This document shows, one piece after another, positions 10,500 through 21,005 of a stretch of 64,000 nt of DNA. The first letter of the stretch is position 1. Each line of letters starts with the position of its first letter. The stretch is from contig NC_091098.1 of the NCBI RefSeq assembly GCF_024713975.1, positions 25,821,816 through 25,885,815 of the forward strand, given 5' to 3'. Position numbers and translations under genes: made by a program. A model generated the notes under the pieces. The model searched no databases, was not told where the DNA came from, and was given only the letters and a program-made list of their open reading frames with translations. The stretch is from Paralichthys olivaceus. Its lineage: Eukaryota > Chordata > Actinopteri > Pleuronectiformes > Paralichthyidae.

Positions 10500-10800
10500 C
10501 CTTTTCCAACACCGAAACACTTCGACCCGGTTCAGACCTGATATTAACATGATCACCAGATCTCACTTCCTGCTGCTGATGCAAATAAAGTTTATTAAAA
10601 CCAAGTCCCGTTGTTTTGACCCAGTTTACAGATGTGTCACCTTTTCTAAAAATCAAGGCAGAACAAATTTGTCTTGACATGCTATGTGTTCTCAAATATA
10701 TTTGAGAACCATAAAAACACATTTTAATTGTGGAGAGTCAGAGACGTCAGCTGAGGTGAGGACAGATGTTAACAGCAGGTCTAAACGGGATCTCACCGTT
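10500..10800. mobile_element. fold-back (MITE-like) element
   Basis: The left part (about 10525-10570) and right part (about 10750-10797) are diverged inverted copies: a GATGTTAA-type segment followed by CAGGTCTRAAC lies on opposite strands. A perfect 22-bp palindrome sits near the centre at 10688-10709. Related pieces occur near 29160-29330, 51235-51330 and 55250-55740. No transposase is seen, so it would be non-autonomous. Confidence 0.55.
10688..10709. repeat. perfect 22-bp palindrome
   Basis: GTTCTCAAATA is followed directly by its exact reverse complement, with no spacer. Confidence 0.95.
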
Positions 10801-10870
10801 ACTGAACAATTTATTAGAAATCCAGTCGAGGGTTTGGTGGAAAACAGAATTCGATCAATTCAAATCGTGT

Positions 10871-10876
10871 TTTATT
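10871..10876 (-). terminator. candidate polyadenylation signal of pip4k2c
   Basis: TTTATT on the plus strand (AATAAA on the minus) lies about 820 bp after the pip4k2c stop. Another copy is at 10810-10815. Use is unproven. Confidence 0.35.
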
Positions 10877-11696
10877 GAAGTTCTACGCCACCAGAGTCGG
10901 TTTCAACTTAATAAAAGTGCAAATCCTGCTTTGATAAAGCTTTGATCCCACACGTTTGGCACTCTCAACATTCACATGGCCCGTCATCTACACTACACTT
11001 ATTTTTTAAACACCATCTCTGTCAAAGATTATTCTACGATTTAAAGTAACAGTTTGACGTGTCGGGACTTTTTTGGCTGAGTTAGAGGAGAAGATCATTA
11101 ACATCCAGGTGATGTGAGAACAGAACTAGTTAAAGGAGTGTTTAGAGCGGTTTGACACTGAGCTTAATGATGGAGCGAGAAGTCGGCCAATGAAAACTCC
11201 GTTTAAATGTGGGAACGAGAGCGTTCTTCTGGAAGACGTTAGCCGTGCTACACATGGTTTCACACGGCAGAGTCCGGGCAACGTCTGAGGACAAACGAGA
11301 ATAAACTGTTCCGGCTTCATATTTAATTTAATCTTCTCTTCCAACAAGAGACTGAATACCTGTCTCATTTAAATTTAGTTCGTCCTCGAGAACCAGAGCA
11401 AAGTGAAAAAGTAATTACACTGATATTTGATCCGTCACCGAAGTTGTCTGAACACTAATCAACAGCAGTTTGTTTCCAAGTACCCTCGCTTCCATTTAAG
11501 AGTGCTTAACATTAATAAGAAATGCATTTTTAAATCTTAAAAATAAATATATGCATCAGAAGTCGTACATTATATCGCTGCAACAGATATTTGTAGTCGC
11601 GCCTCAGATCGTTAAATCTGAATTATGATCCTCGTTTTTTTTTTTAAGCTAAATTGACTTTTAGCGGGATCAGTCCGTGGCGGCGCTCCATCACCA

Positions 11697-11777
11697 TTAC
11701 GCGAAAATGTTTGAGATGAAGTCGCGAAATCGTTTGGCGTACTGCTCAGGGTGGACAGTGGAGATCTCAGCCCCGGC
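11697..11777 (-). CDS. pip4k2c: pip4k2c coding exon 10
   Basis: The acceptor is GTTGCAG|GCCGGG and the stop is TAA at 11697-11699. It encodes [17 protein letters not shown] and then RDFISNIFA, the usual end of type II PIP kinases. Confidence 0.95.
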   Translation of the reverse strand, partial: AGAEISTVHPEQYAKRFRDFISNIFA

Positions 11778-14700
11778 CTGCAACAGAGAAGAAGAAACAA
11801 GAGTTCACCATCGTCACGTATACGCCAACACATCGTACATTTCGCAAACAGCAACAAACGCTCTGAACAGCTGACTGCGTCTCTCCCCCGTGTGACTCAC
11901 CCCGTGTTTGACGGTTTTCGCAGCATGAGCAGCTTTCTTCTTGGTGTCGTACTGAGTGAGGACATCGATCAGGCCCATGAAGTAAACCTCCCTCTGAGGA
12001 GCTCCTGAAAACAGTCAGCGTTATTCGAACGATATGATGATAACGATATCATCATCATCATCATCATCATCATGCTCCACACTATTCAACACCTGCTCAC
12101 CTGCGCAGCTCCCGATCGCGTACACGTCCACATACGGGTCGAACTCTCCGGGCCCCAGAGGTTTGCAGGAGGACATGTAACCAGCGATTCCCTCTGGAGA
12201 AGTACCATAGGATCCCACCGTGGGGCCCATCGCCAGGCCGTTCTCCGCGTCCGGTTCTTCCTCGTTGGAAACCTCCTCACCCTCCTCCTCCTCCCGTTCA
12301 GTTCGGCCCACATCGTGGATGCCGAGGAGCAGACTGTAGTCCATGATCTTCAGCTTCACCAGAAACTGAGGACATTAGGAAATGGTTGTTTGTTAATATA
12401 GAGATGAAACAATCCTTTTTTTGTGTGTTTCAAACTGTCAGGACCTCGTGGGACTAATGCTGAGTAGAGTCAATAGTTTGGGCAGCCCTACTGTGCAGAT
12501 GGCGCCACCATGTGGTTGATTTTTGCAACAGGAATGCATTGAAACAAGTCACCCACCTCCACGTCTCTGTTCAGCTTCTCCATGAACTTCTCCTTCTGCT
12601 CTTCGGTCACGTAAACTTTCTGCATGTTGTTCCTGAAGTCCATGTCCTTGAAGGTAGGAAGCTCTTTACCCTGAGACACAAGCACGTTGTCTTCAGCAGG
12701 ACGTTTTTAAATAAAGAGGAGGCGGCTGCACAGATCATTGTCAGATAAAATGATAGTAGGAGAGATGTTTGAATTCACCCTTTCTTTGTCACTTGCTTCA
12801 CGAGCCACCAGAGAGCCCTGCAGGAACAAAGCTGTGAAAATCATGGCTCATACACTTCACATACAAACAGTACAAAGTCGAAGTCAAGGGAGTGAATCAA
12901 ATAAAACACAATAAAATCAGGATATAATAAAAAAAAATACAAATAAAGCTCAGACTCCTCCTCTCACCTTCAGGTCGTACTTCCTGTGCACCACCAGTCT
13001 GTGGCTGAACATGTTCCTCATGACGATCAGGTACGTCTCCTCGCTGTCCACGCCCACCCGGTACATGCCCAGGAACTGTGGCAGCAGGGTGCTGCCATGA
13101 CACTTGACGATGTGCTGCAGGGAGGGAACCACAGAGAAGTGCTTTATTGTCGATGTGCATTCTAAAAAGAATAAAATACAAATAAGAGAATACGACTCAT
13201 TCACAGGTCCTCGTATCGAGCGCCGCATCTAAAGGTCACGTAGAATATAAATCAATTAGTGAGTCTATCCAGGTTAGACTGTTTAGTCGCACTCAGAAGT
13301 TAAAATAGACTCTCACTTCAGACTGGCCTCATTCAGTGTCCCCTGAAACAGGCTGGACGAGCAGGATGTTGAAAACTAAAGAAGCCAGTGTAACCTGCAA
13401 ACTGTCTTGATCTATGAAGTCGCTCCGACAACAATGAGTTCATTCAACTAAATAAATACACAAAAGAGAAAACGCTGTGAAACAGAGCTTCCATTTTCCT
13501 CGACTCCCTCTCAGCTCCGTGTAGGCTGTGTAACCACAGGCCACACATTCCTCTCACAGCTCAGAGCAGCCAAAAGTTTACTCAGTGACTTTTGCAGCCT
13601 GAAGTGAGAGCCACTTTTCTGAGGAATCCGCCTGACTCAGAGTGAACAGTGACACAGGTCTGGGCGGCAAATGTGTCATAAAACCAAATAAAACAGGTGA
13701 AACTGTGTCACCTCTGCTACACACGTGTGCGACTGTTGACATGAACAGAGACGTGTAGATATGAACACCTGTAAACAAAAAGAGTGGTTGCGCCGTCGTC
13801 TGCGCTCGGTGGTGCTGCAACATTTCACCCACAGGGAGGTCCAGAGAATCCTGGAGATTCTCCAGAGCGTTCAGGTGAGGGGTGGTGCAGCAGGCGGAGG
13901 CAGGGTGTAACATAAAGATTTAGCTGTGAGGTCACATGTTCGACAGACTCTTATCACCAGAAGCTCTTGACTCTCGTCTTTCTAAGCATCTTCTACGTGT
14001 ACGGCTTCTCTTTTTCATCCGGAGGTATTTGTATCCGCTTGGGTTTTTCTTAGTTTCGGCCTTGGGTGCAAAACAGGGGGTTTCAGTGCAGGTCTGAAAG
14101 CAGCTAATAAGAAACAGCACCAGACTTATCGTTCCGTCATGCACACCTCACCTGGTGATACTCGGACAGGATGCTGTGCATGTCTGCGACGTCCTCACTG
14201 GAGATTTGCTTGACGACCAGCGTTCGGTCGTAGGAGTTGAGGAGCAGACCCTCTTGGTCGTCTACGCTCCTCGATGGGGGGCTGCGAGTCAACGACACCT
14301 GGGCGTCACAAACACACGGATTAGTAGAGAAACGTCTTCATATTAAAATCAGATTCATTTAAAAACAATTGTACACTAACGTTAAGAATCGGCATTATTA
14401 AGGAAAATGAGCTCCTATAGTTATTTACAACCACTGAAGGGAGATTGAAAACATAAGTTGGTCTACGCACTGAGCAGTTCATCAGTACATCACACACCTG
14501 ATAGTCCAGATCCTCAATACCAAACCGCTCCCTTAGATTTCGGAAGACCTGAGGACAGTACTCCTTGAATTTGAAATGTCCCGGAAGGTTTTCTCTGCAA
14601 AGGGAGAGAAGGCGGGAGAGTGAGGAGAAGGAGGAGTTGGCTGATGCAACATTTTCTGTGCCGCCACACAAACAATCAAACGGTTCACACTCTGAGAGAA

Positions 14701-15242
14701 AAGTCTTAAAAATTCAAACATGTTCAACAGCAGGGGGGAGAGTAGAGAGAAGTTCCACTCCTGCATCACGCATCCCTGGACACACACATTCAAACACCTG
14801 CAGGACGTCCGCAGCTAAAACAATGAAGACCCGTCCAATCGGAGCTGATTATTATTTAATATTGTTTGGTAACAAGTTCTGAGAGCACCAGAGGCAGTGA
14901 AACAAGTATTTTTTTTTTATTTATAACTCAACCAGCGCCGCTTCTTCCATGAACTCGGTGGAACATCTTACTTGTTGAAGAGGTGGTTGTTGACTTTGAT
15001 TTTGGTGTTGGCTTTGAAGTCGTCAGGAAGAAGCATGACAGGAACAGGCACCTGGTTGAGATCATTGATCTGCAGAGAGAAAACACTTTCATGGCTCCTG
15101 CTTCTCAGGGGACAGATTCAGCTGCTCGTCTGTTCATTAACAATCATTTTTAACTGATCACCTGCAGACGTTTAAGAAAACATTTATGTTTATAAAACAA
15201 TGATTATTCACCATCAACAAAACAACTTTCCAACAAGTGATC

Positions 15243-15276
<34 letters not shown>

Positions 15277-15507
15277 GCATTGTTTCACAGGTTCCTCTTC
15301 ATCACGTCCAACGTGAATATTACTGTTTTATAATATTCATGTTTATCAATGCAATGATTGTTTCCGTGATTAAGAAGCTCATTGAACACAGTGGTGAGCC
15401 TGGCGGCCTCCGGGGGGTCTGTGGCCCCCCGTGCCGGGACACTGATCCGACCAAGGCCCCCGCAGAGCCGCAGGTATTCGGTGTAAACACCCTCACCTCC
15501 CCGCTGA

Positions 15508-15540
<33 letters not shown>

Positions 15541-15744
15541 AACTGCGCTAGCTAACGTTAGCCCGGTGTTAGCTCGGCGACTCACCGAGTGGTTGACGCC
15601 CCACATGAAGACGCTGAGCACCGGGTCGCTGGCCCGGAACACCTTCACCTTCTGCTGCACGAAGTGCTTCTTCTTCGTCTTGGTCTTCGGAGCCAGGATC
15701 ACCATCGGGCTGGAGGCGGGCCCCGAGTTCCCGAGAGCAGCCAT
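11697..15744 (-). CDS. pip4k2c: pip4k2c: phosphatidylinositol-5-phosphate 4-kinase type 2 gamma
   Basis: A cytosolic/endomembrane lipid kinase converting PI5P to PI(4,5)P2. The gamma isoform has low activity in mammals and is thought to act partly as a scaffold in mTORC1 and autophagy control. Ten coding exons on the minus strand: 15586-15744, 14972-15069, 14498-14594, 14152-14298, 12968-13114, 12779-12817, 12557-12670, 12101-12365, 11901-12004 and 11697-11777. All have GT-AG junctions and compatible phases, giving 416 residues (human 421). Landmarks: [15 protein letters not shown] near the N-terminus, [20 protein letters not shown] in exon 3, [11 protein letters not shown] and [10 protein letters not shown] in exon 8, and C-terminal ISNIFA. 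The isoform call rests on the [20 protein letters not shown] start and the acidic exon 8 insert. The ATG at 15744 is preferred over an in-frame TTG four codons upstream. Confidence 0.96.
11901..12004 (-). CDS. pip4k2c: pip4k2c coding exon 9
   Basis: The acceptor is GTTTTCAG|GAGCTC and the donor CACGGG|GTGAGT. It encodes [20 protein letters not shown], then [11 protein letters not shown]. Confidence 0.95.
12101..12365 (-). CDS. pip4k2c: pip4k2c coding exon 8
   Basis: The acceptor is TCCTCAG|TTTCTG and the donor GCGCAG|GTGAGC, phase 1. It carries [12 protein letters not shown], an acidic Glu-rich insert, [14 protein letters not shown] and [15 protein letters not shown] (GAT)n run (about 12048-12073) lies in the following intron. 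Confidence 0.96.
12557..12670 (-). CDS. pip4k2c: pip4k2c coding exon 7
   Basis: The acceptor is GTCTCAG|GGTAAA and the donor GTGGAG|GTGGGT. The 38 codons include [11 protein letters not shown] and MEKLNRDVE. Confidence 0.94.
12779..12817 (-). CDS. pip4k2c: pip4k2c coding exon 6 (39 nt micro-exon)
   Basis: The acceptor is CTGCAG|GGCTCT and the donor AAAGG|GTGAAT. It encodes the 13 residues [13 protein letters not shown], matching GSLVSREASDKEK of the human protein. It is too short to appear as an ORF. Confidence 0.92.
12968..13114 (-). CDS. pip4k2c: pip4k2c coding exon 5
   Basis: The acceptor is CTGCAG|CACATC and the donor CTGAAG|GTGAGA. The 49 codons include [20 protein letters not shown] and [17 protein letters not shown]. 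Confidence 0.96.
13790..14050 (+). repeat. dispersed repeat family E, copy 1 (pip4k2c intron 4)
   Basis: It shares an ordered set of blocks with 59190-59440: GAGCGTTCAGGTGAGGGG, a GCAGGC segment, CTCTTATC, CTCTCGTCTT and CGGCTTCTCTTTTT. The spacing is similar over about 240 bp. Both copies read in the same orientation. The class is unknown. Confidence 0.65.
14152..14298 (-). CDS. pip4k2c: pip4k2c coding exon 4
   Basis: The acceptor is GCCCAG|GTGTCG and the donor CACCAG|GTGAGG. The 49 codons begin VSLTRSPPS and include [20 protein letters not shown], the nucleotide-binding lysine region. Confidence 0.95.
14498..14594 (-). CDS. pip4k2c: pip4k2c coding exon 3
   Basis: The acceptor is TTTGCAG|AGAAAAC and the donor TATCAG|GTGTG. 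It encodes [20 protein letters not shown] and ends GIEDLDYQ. Confidence 0.95.
14972..15069 (-). CDS. pip4k2c: pip4k2c coding exon 2
   Basis: The acceptor is CTCTGCAG|ATCAAT and the donor CAACAA|GTAAG, phase 2. It encodes [20 protein letters not shown] and then the [10 protein letters not shown] segment typical of the family. Confidence 0.95.
15238..15275. repeat. (CAA)n microsatellite in pip4k2c intron 1
   Basis: About twelve uninterrupted ACA/CAA units. Confidence 0.9.
15508..15540. repeat. (GCT)11 triplet repeat, 46 bp inside pip4k2c intron 1
   Basis: Eleven pure GCT units, which are AGC/CAG on the transcribed strand. The exon 1 donor begins at 15585, so the repeat is in the first part of the primary transcript's intron. 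Confidence 0.93.
15586..15744 (-). CDS. pip4k2c: pip4k2c coding exon 1
   Basis: It starts at ATG in GCAGCCATGGC-like CpG-rich context (minus strand GCGGCCATGG) and ends CACTCG|GTGAG, phase 0. It encodes 53 residues ending FMWGVNHS. Confidence 0.93.
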
Positions 15745-16120
15745 GGCCGCGGACAAGGCTGCGATCGCCCGCTGCGGAGAGGCTGTGGAGCAGGCGGGGA
15801 CACTTCCTCCTCCTCCGGCGCGCCGCCTTCACGGAGCTACGCGCCCGGTTGCTCGCCGCTCCTTCCCCCGCCCGGGTCTCTCTCGCACCGACACCCAGGG
15901 GTCGCCGGTTCAATCTCCCGCTGAGTCACACGGTCCTCGGATCAGCGGTTGCGCTGCGGAGCCGGACCCCAGACGGACGCTGTGTTCACCATGTTGGTTC
16001 TGAACGTCTCCGCCGCGAGCCCTCCGTGTTTTTATAAACCACGTGCTGGGTCTGTTGACTGACAGCTGACAGCGGCCAATCGCAGCCACGATGCCGCGTC
16101 AGGTGACCTCAGAGGGTGGG
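15745..16120 (-). promoter_or_regulatory. pip4k2c promoter and 5' UTR (CpG-rich)
   Basis: GC- and CpG-rich DNA runs up to about 16000. On the minus strand a TATAAAA is at 16030-16036, a CACGTG E-box at 16040-16045 and an inverted CCAAT at 16076-16080. This puts a plausible start site near 16005 and gives a roughly 260-nt 5' UTR. The spacing fits a core promoter, but the start site is inferred. Confidence 0.6.
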
Positions 16121-17609
16121 GCATCGCAGGTTTATGTGGCGTTCACGACGGGATCCACGGTGGGAAATATCAGATGTCTTTCTAAAACTTGAAAAACTTG
16201 TTCCAAACCGTCCCTCAGCGTCAAGTACTTCTTTGTACTTCTTTCTACTTCTTTCTACTTCTTTCTACTTCTAGTCAGTTTCAAAGTTTCACAGATTGTG
16301 ATCAGTTCTACCAAAGACTGACTCTTCACACTCTTTATTTCAATACTGTCATGATGCTAAATATGTTTAAAATACATATAAACAAAATAAGTTTTTTTTT
16401 TGTTTGTCTTTGTTTCCGTCTTTACTGAATAACTTCAGATGATTAACATAAGTTTTTGCTTCAAAATTAATATATTAAGAATATATGAACACGAATATTA
16501 TTATTTTAGTTTGTTTTGTTCCCTTTATATTTTGTTGATGATTTGAATAAAGTCAAATAAGAAGAATGAACGAATAAAAACAACCTTGCAGGCATGGAAG
16601 CTGATGATTTTAAATTATACAGTAGCTAATCATTTTTGGAGGTTAAAAAAAAGACTGCCTATTATTGTTATTATTATGATTATTATTGAATCTGTTATTC
16701 AAACCGTGAACTACTGTGCACAGGTCTTAAGTTGTTAAAGAAATTCAGATTTGGAGATTAAAAGATTTTCTTTTGCACTTTTCATTTTTCTGAAAGTTGT
16801 CGATTTGAATGCGTGAACTACTGCTTCTACTTTGGTCGAGGATTTTCACCCTCGTTCCACCGCTGAAGGGCAGTGGAACATTTGTTATGAAAGATAAAGA
16901 CGAGGTCGTGGGAAAGTTAATGAATTATTATCTGACACAGATTAAATCACTCGCTTCGGGCTTTGACCTCACACAAAATATTTACATTAATAAAGCTTCA
17001 TTTACCATAGTATTTATCATAGCTATTATTATGCTTTTTTATTACAATTATTTAAATTCAGGCACTTGTTCTGCCCTTTAAAACTGCTGCTTTTATCAAA
17101 AGCTACAGAAGATAATAAGATAATAAGATTTATCTTAAATCTGCATTTCTTTTAACTGTTTATGTGAACATAGATCCTGAGACAAGCTGCGTCGTTCCTC
17201 TTTATGTTTTTCAGATGTTGCTGGAATGAAATGAGTAAAGTTGAAAATGTAACTCATACACAGGAGCTGTTTCACATCAGCTTGTATTATAGAGATGTTT
17301 AACCTCTAGGGGGCAGAAAGACCCCAAAGCAAAGTGTCAGCCTCAGGTTTAAGTGAAGCCACAGCACGAGGGTCCTGCAGACACCGAGCTTCACATGTTT
17401 CAGTTCAGAAACAGACACTGATCATTTGTTGTTGCACGTCCATGAAATGAGAGAGAAAAAAAGTAAAGATCAACATTAAAGCAGCAGAGTAAAGTTTGAA
17501 GTGTAAATGAGTTGGACTGTGACACACTGTCAAACTGTCCCTCAAAGGACGAGCGTCCAGATGAGGGATAAATTCACACACACATTCACACACACACACA
17601 CATTCACAC

Positions 17610-17760
17610 AGTGCATCTCTATGCAGCCCAGCACGGGGTTCAGTATCTTGCCCAAGGACACTTCAGCATGTGGAATGAGGAAGACTGGGATTGAACCGCT
17701 GACTCTCCGGTCAGAGGACAACCCGCTCTACCCGCTGACATAACTGAGAACTTCATTAAC
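17610..17760 (-). mobile_element. tRNA-derived SINE-like relic (5' part)
   Basis: On the minus strand there is an A-box-like AGCGGGTAGAGCGGGTTGTC, then a B-box-like GGTTCAATCCC, then GAAGTGTCCTTGGGCAAGAT and ACTGAACCCC. I recognise this order as an element very common in percomorph fish. The matching 3' part appears separately at 47487-47556. Confidence 0.75.
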
Positions 17761-19029
17761 TTTCCCACTGGACTCGTCTTTATCTTTTATTACCAACGTG
17801 CCACAGCCCCCAACACTAAACTCTTTAAATTTCAACCCACGGCTAAATCTTAACTTCATGTTGACACGTGATGAACAAACGAAAAGACCAGAATGTAAAA
17901 ACAGGAACAAATCAATGCAGGATCCTTGGTTTCAACTCTGCAGCTGCATCCGAGACTCTCTGAACGCTGTGTTGTGGAATATGAACATTTTTCTCACATC
18001 ATAGTTTAAACTGAGTTTCACAAAACAGACGTCTTCATCCGCTCGATGCACAGAACAGAGTCACGGCAGAGCAAACGCAGCCTAGATAGAGAAGTAGGAC
18101 ATGTGGTGGTGTGATGCCACAAAGGATCATGCTTCCTCCTTCATTTTCTGCAAGGCCTTCGTTTCATATTATGCATTGACAATGGGATATTCTATGCTGT
18201 TACCTTGGAAACAGTCATGTATTGAGTCCCCGTGTGGAGACGGGGGAGAAAATGATCCTTTATGTGCCGGGTAATGGCAGAAAAGCAGCATGACTCTAAT
18301 GTGCTCTAATGTGTCATTTCAGTAAATGGATGTGAGGATCAGGCTGTGGAGCTGAGGCCCCTTCACTCCAGTAATAATGTTCGTATGATTCAGAGGCGCT
18401 CGGATACTTTTCTTCATTTTCTTTCTGCTGAATGAGGTTCCCTTCAGAAGTGACAGTGCAGGGACTCGTCCTCCAGTGGTTTTCATCCTCAGCACCATCA
18501 TGTGCATCTCTTCTTATGAATCTTTACAGTTTGTGTCAGAGTCGTGTTTTCGTTGATTTAAATTCAAGTAAAATCTATAAGGACGGCGAGCGTGACACCT
18601 GAGGGTGAGGTCAGCGACGGTGTCTGCCTCATCCTCATCCTCAGTGAGAGTCTCAGCAACACGGACTCCTGCGTTTCCTTTTCCTCACTACGTTTGTTTT
18701 GCAATAAATTACAAACTGTGACCCTGAAAACTCTTTGGAGTCATTATTTTTGGGATGTTTTGTCGGAGGAGGTGGTGACGGTCGCTCGCCAAGACCTTCA
18801 GCCATCACTGTGTTTACGAGACGAGAGCCTCCGGGTGACGCTGCCTATCTGGCTCACACTGCGGCCTCTTCAGACACGGTGTCGTGTTCACCAGCTACAA
18901 ATCAACGAGGCCCGAGACAAAATAACTAATAATCTGCACAAAACAAGATGTGAACACAGAGACAGTTTCACTCGACTGGAGATCTACGAATAAACTCCTC
19001 AAGGGATGTTTGGCAAACAAATCGGTAGA

Positions 19030-19310
19030 CAAACCCCCAGAAGCCGCTGGTTAAACTCTTTATCCTGGCAGACAACTCCCATCCTCTCTCCAGCCAGTTG
19101 GAGCCTTTGAGCTCCGGGAGGCGCTATAGAGTCCGTCATCTCAAAAAGTATTTAAGAAGTGTCATCAATATCCTTAACTCGACAACGTGACCAAGAGATT
19201 CACCCACTTATAGACGTGAACTCATTTATTTAATGTTTTTCTAATTGCTTGTTTGAATTCTGTCTTGTGTTTGGTCGGCGAAGAGACATTCTATTCTATT
19301 CCACTCTGTA
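19030..19310 (+). mobile_element. LINE 3' end relic (C-terminus of ORF2 and tail)
   Basis: Plus-frame translation from about 19040 gives QKPLVKLFILADNSHPLSSQ followed by LEPLSSGRRYRVRHLKKYLR, and ends VINILNSTT and a stop near 19189. This is the usual C-terminal signature of fish CR1/L2/Rex1-like elements (HPLxxxFxxLPSGRRYR...AIxxLN). The AT-rich 3' tail finishes in ATTCTATTCTATT. Confidence 0.78.
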
Positions 19311-20920
19311 GTCAAGGATTGTGAATAGCCCAAGTACCCCGGAGACGAGCGCTGCCATCTTGTGCCGTAGGAGTCAGAGTCCGAGAGGAATCAATGTAGG
19401 GGTGGAGCCTCGGCACTCGACCAATCGTGAGTCGGTCTCAGCTGTCAATCATGACGTTTGACTCTGTTTAGCCTCTAATAACCGATTAGACAATCGATCA
19501 GAAACACTCGAACACACATCAGAACAATAACAACTACCTAAAATAACAGAAACAGCAATTCAACTCATTTATTTTGGTTCATGTCCCATCGGTTCACATG
19601 AAGGAGGCTGGGTTTATGAGCTCTGCTGCAGTCAGCCACCAGATGGCGATGGACATGCTTTGGCTTCACATGTCGTCCATCTTTGATTCACATAAACATC
19701 CATTATCTGCCCCGCTCATCATCCACAGGGTCTCGGGGGAGCTGAGGCCAATCACGGCTTCTTCGTGTACAGTCCCTGGTTAGAAGGTCGGCTCCGTCTT
19801 CAGGACAGACTGGACGATGCAGTGACGAGTTAAGAGAAGCCACTCGTGGACTCGGGCCTGGGCTGCACGACGATTAGCGTGCTAACGTCAGTAGAAACAA
19901 AACAGTTATAGAAATAGAAGTGAAAAACGACAGATCACGGAACAGTCGCTTCGCTCGGCTGGAGGCAGCGGAGGTGAGTAAAGACATGAAGTTTGACGCT
20001 GAGCCTGAACTTAGAATCGGTGAGTCAATAGCTTGATTGATGCTAACACTGGTAACGAAGCCCATTTCCACTGGTCACTCACATCTGGATTATTTCTGCG
20101 TGTGAGTCGATTCAATCAACCGTCACTCCCAGGTCAGATGAGTAGAAAGGTTGGGTCCGGGCGTTGGTGCGTAAACAGTCGTGAATGTTTTGTGTACTTT
20201 TTTAAATCTTAGGAACAACATGCAACAGTATTTATGTCTTCGCATCCTGCAAAATGCAAAACCTTCAAGACAGCACGGTGAGAGAGCTTCTCAGTTTCTC
20301 CTGACGTCAGACACAAAAATAAAACAGAAATGCAAACTCCTCTCTGGTAACCGAGGCAGCTGCCAGTTTTCTAACGGGTGTACACGTATACCTCCACATT
20401 CTGGTGTAAAAGATGTGTCACATGAAATATGTGTCTAATTGTGAATGGGTGAAAGTATTTAGATGATTTATTTATGTACAATTACACACATATTAAACTT
20501 GCAAGTAAAAAGTCTCAAGACTTAAATACTTTAAAGTCCTAAAGTAATATCAGCAGAATTTGAGTTCCAAAGGTAGAAATGCTTCATGTAAAGTATCATT
20601 TTATCAAATAGTTTTATTAGGATCAGTGATGAATCATCTCATCTTGTGTTTTATTGTAAAATATGAATCAGAAATATAAATACTAAGTTTTACTGGAACA
20701 TAAACTAAAATAGGATTAAAGTAGTAAAGTCAAGTAAAGTCTTATTTTACATTTAATAAACATTCCACTTTATTTTGTGTTATAATGTTTGTTATTAACT
20801 TAAAAACATTAGTTTAATCACAGGAGGCTCCTGATGAATCAGTATTATAAATAACAGCAGCACCATTGAAGTCTCTCACTATACGTTTATCTGACATCAC
20901 CATCTCTGCTTCACAAGCAT

Positions 20921-21005
20921 TTTATTGAAAGAACACACCCAACACCTGTTGTTATATTAATATATGTTTTATTCTTCTCCATTTTTATTATCATTAAGTT
21001 TTATT
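20921..21005 (-). terminator. cluster of candidate polyadenylation signals for igfbp6
   Basis: Four minus-strand AATAAA motifs (plus-strand TTTATT) start at 20921, 20968, 20984 and 21000. Confidence 0.35.

Larger units (their letters stand above)
6624..11696. other. intergenic region between gpr182 and pip4k2c
   Basis: No supported gene. It holds a (GGA)n run at about 6734-6765, a CA-rich tract at about 7923-7972, a near-perfect hairpin at 8317-8380, a LINE relic at about 8790-9110, and a fold-back element around 10500-10800. At its right end lies the pip4k2c 3' UTR. An 80-codon ORF at 7745-7987 ends in a CA repeat and resembles nothing I know. Confidence 0.6.
16121..20900. other. intergenic region between pip4k2c promoter and igfbp6 3' end
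   Basis: AT-rich DNA without a supported gene. It holds a four-fold TTCTTTCTAC-type repeat near 16230-16272, a CA tract at about 17576-17608, a SINE-like relic at about 17610-17760 and a LINE 3' end at about 19030-19310. A 133-codon ORF at 18592-18993 has no family signature. Confidence 0.6.

Noticed and set aside
15745..15756. pip4k2c start four codons upstream of 15744
   Set aside because: It would need a TTG start. The ATG at 15744 has good context and matches the family N-terminus.
17610..17760. Possible tRNA gene
   Set aside because: A- and B-box-like motifs are present, but there is no proper cloverleaf and the flanking sequence is that of a known fish SINE type.
18592..18993. 133-codon plus-strand ORF between pip4k2c and igfbp6
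   Set aside because: No domain, no promoter and no similarity to any family I know. It is close to a decayed LINE and is likely chance.
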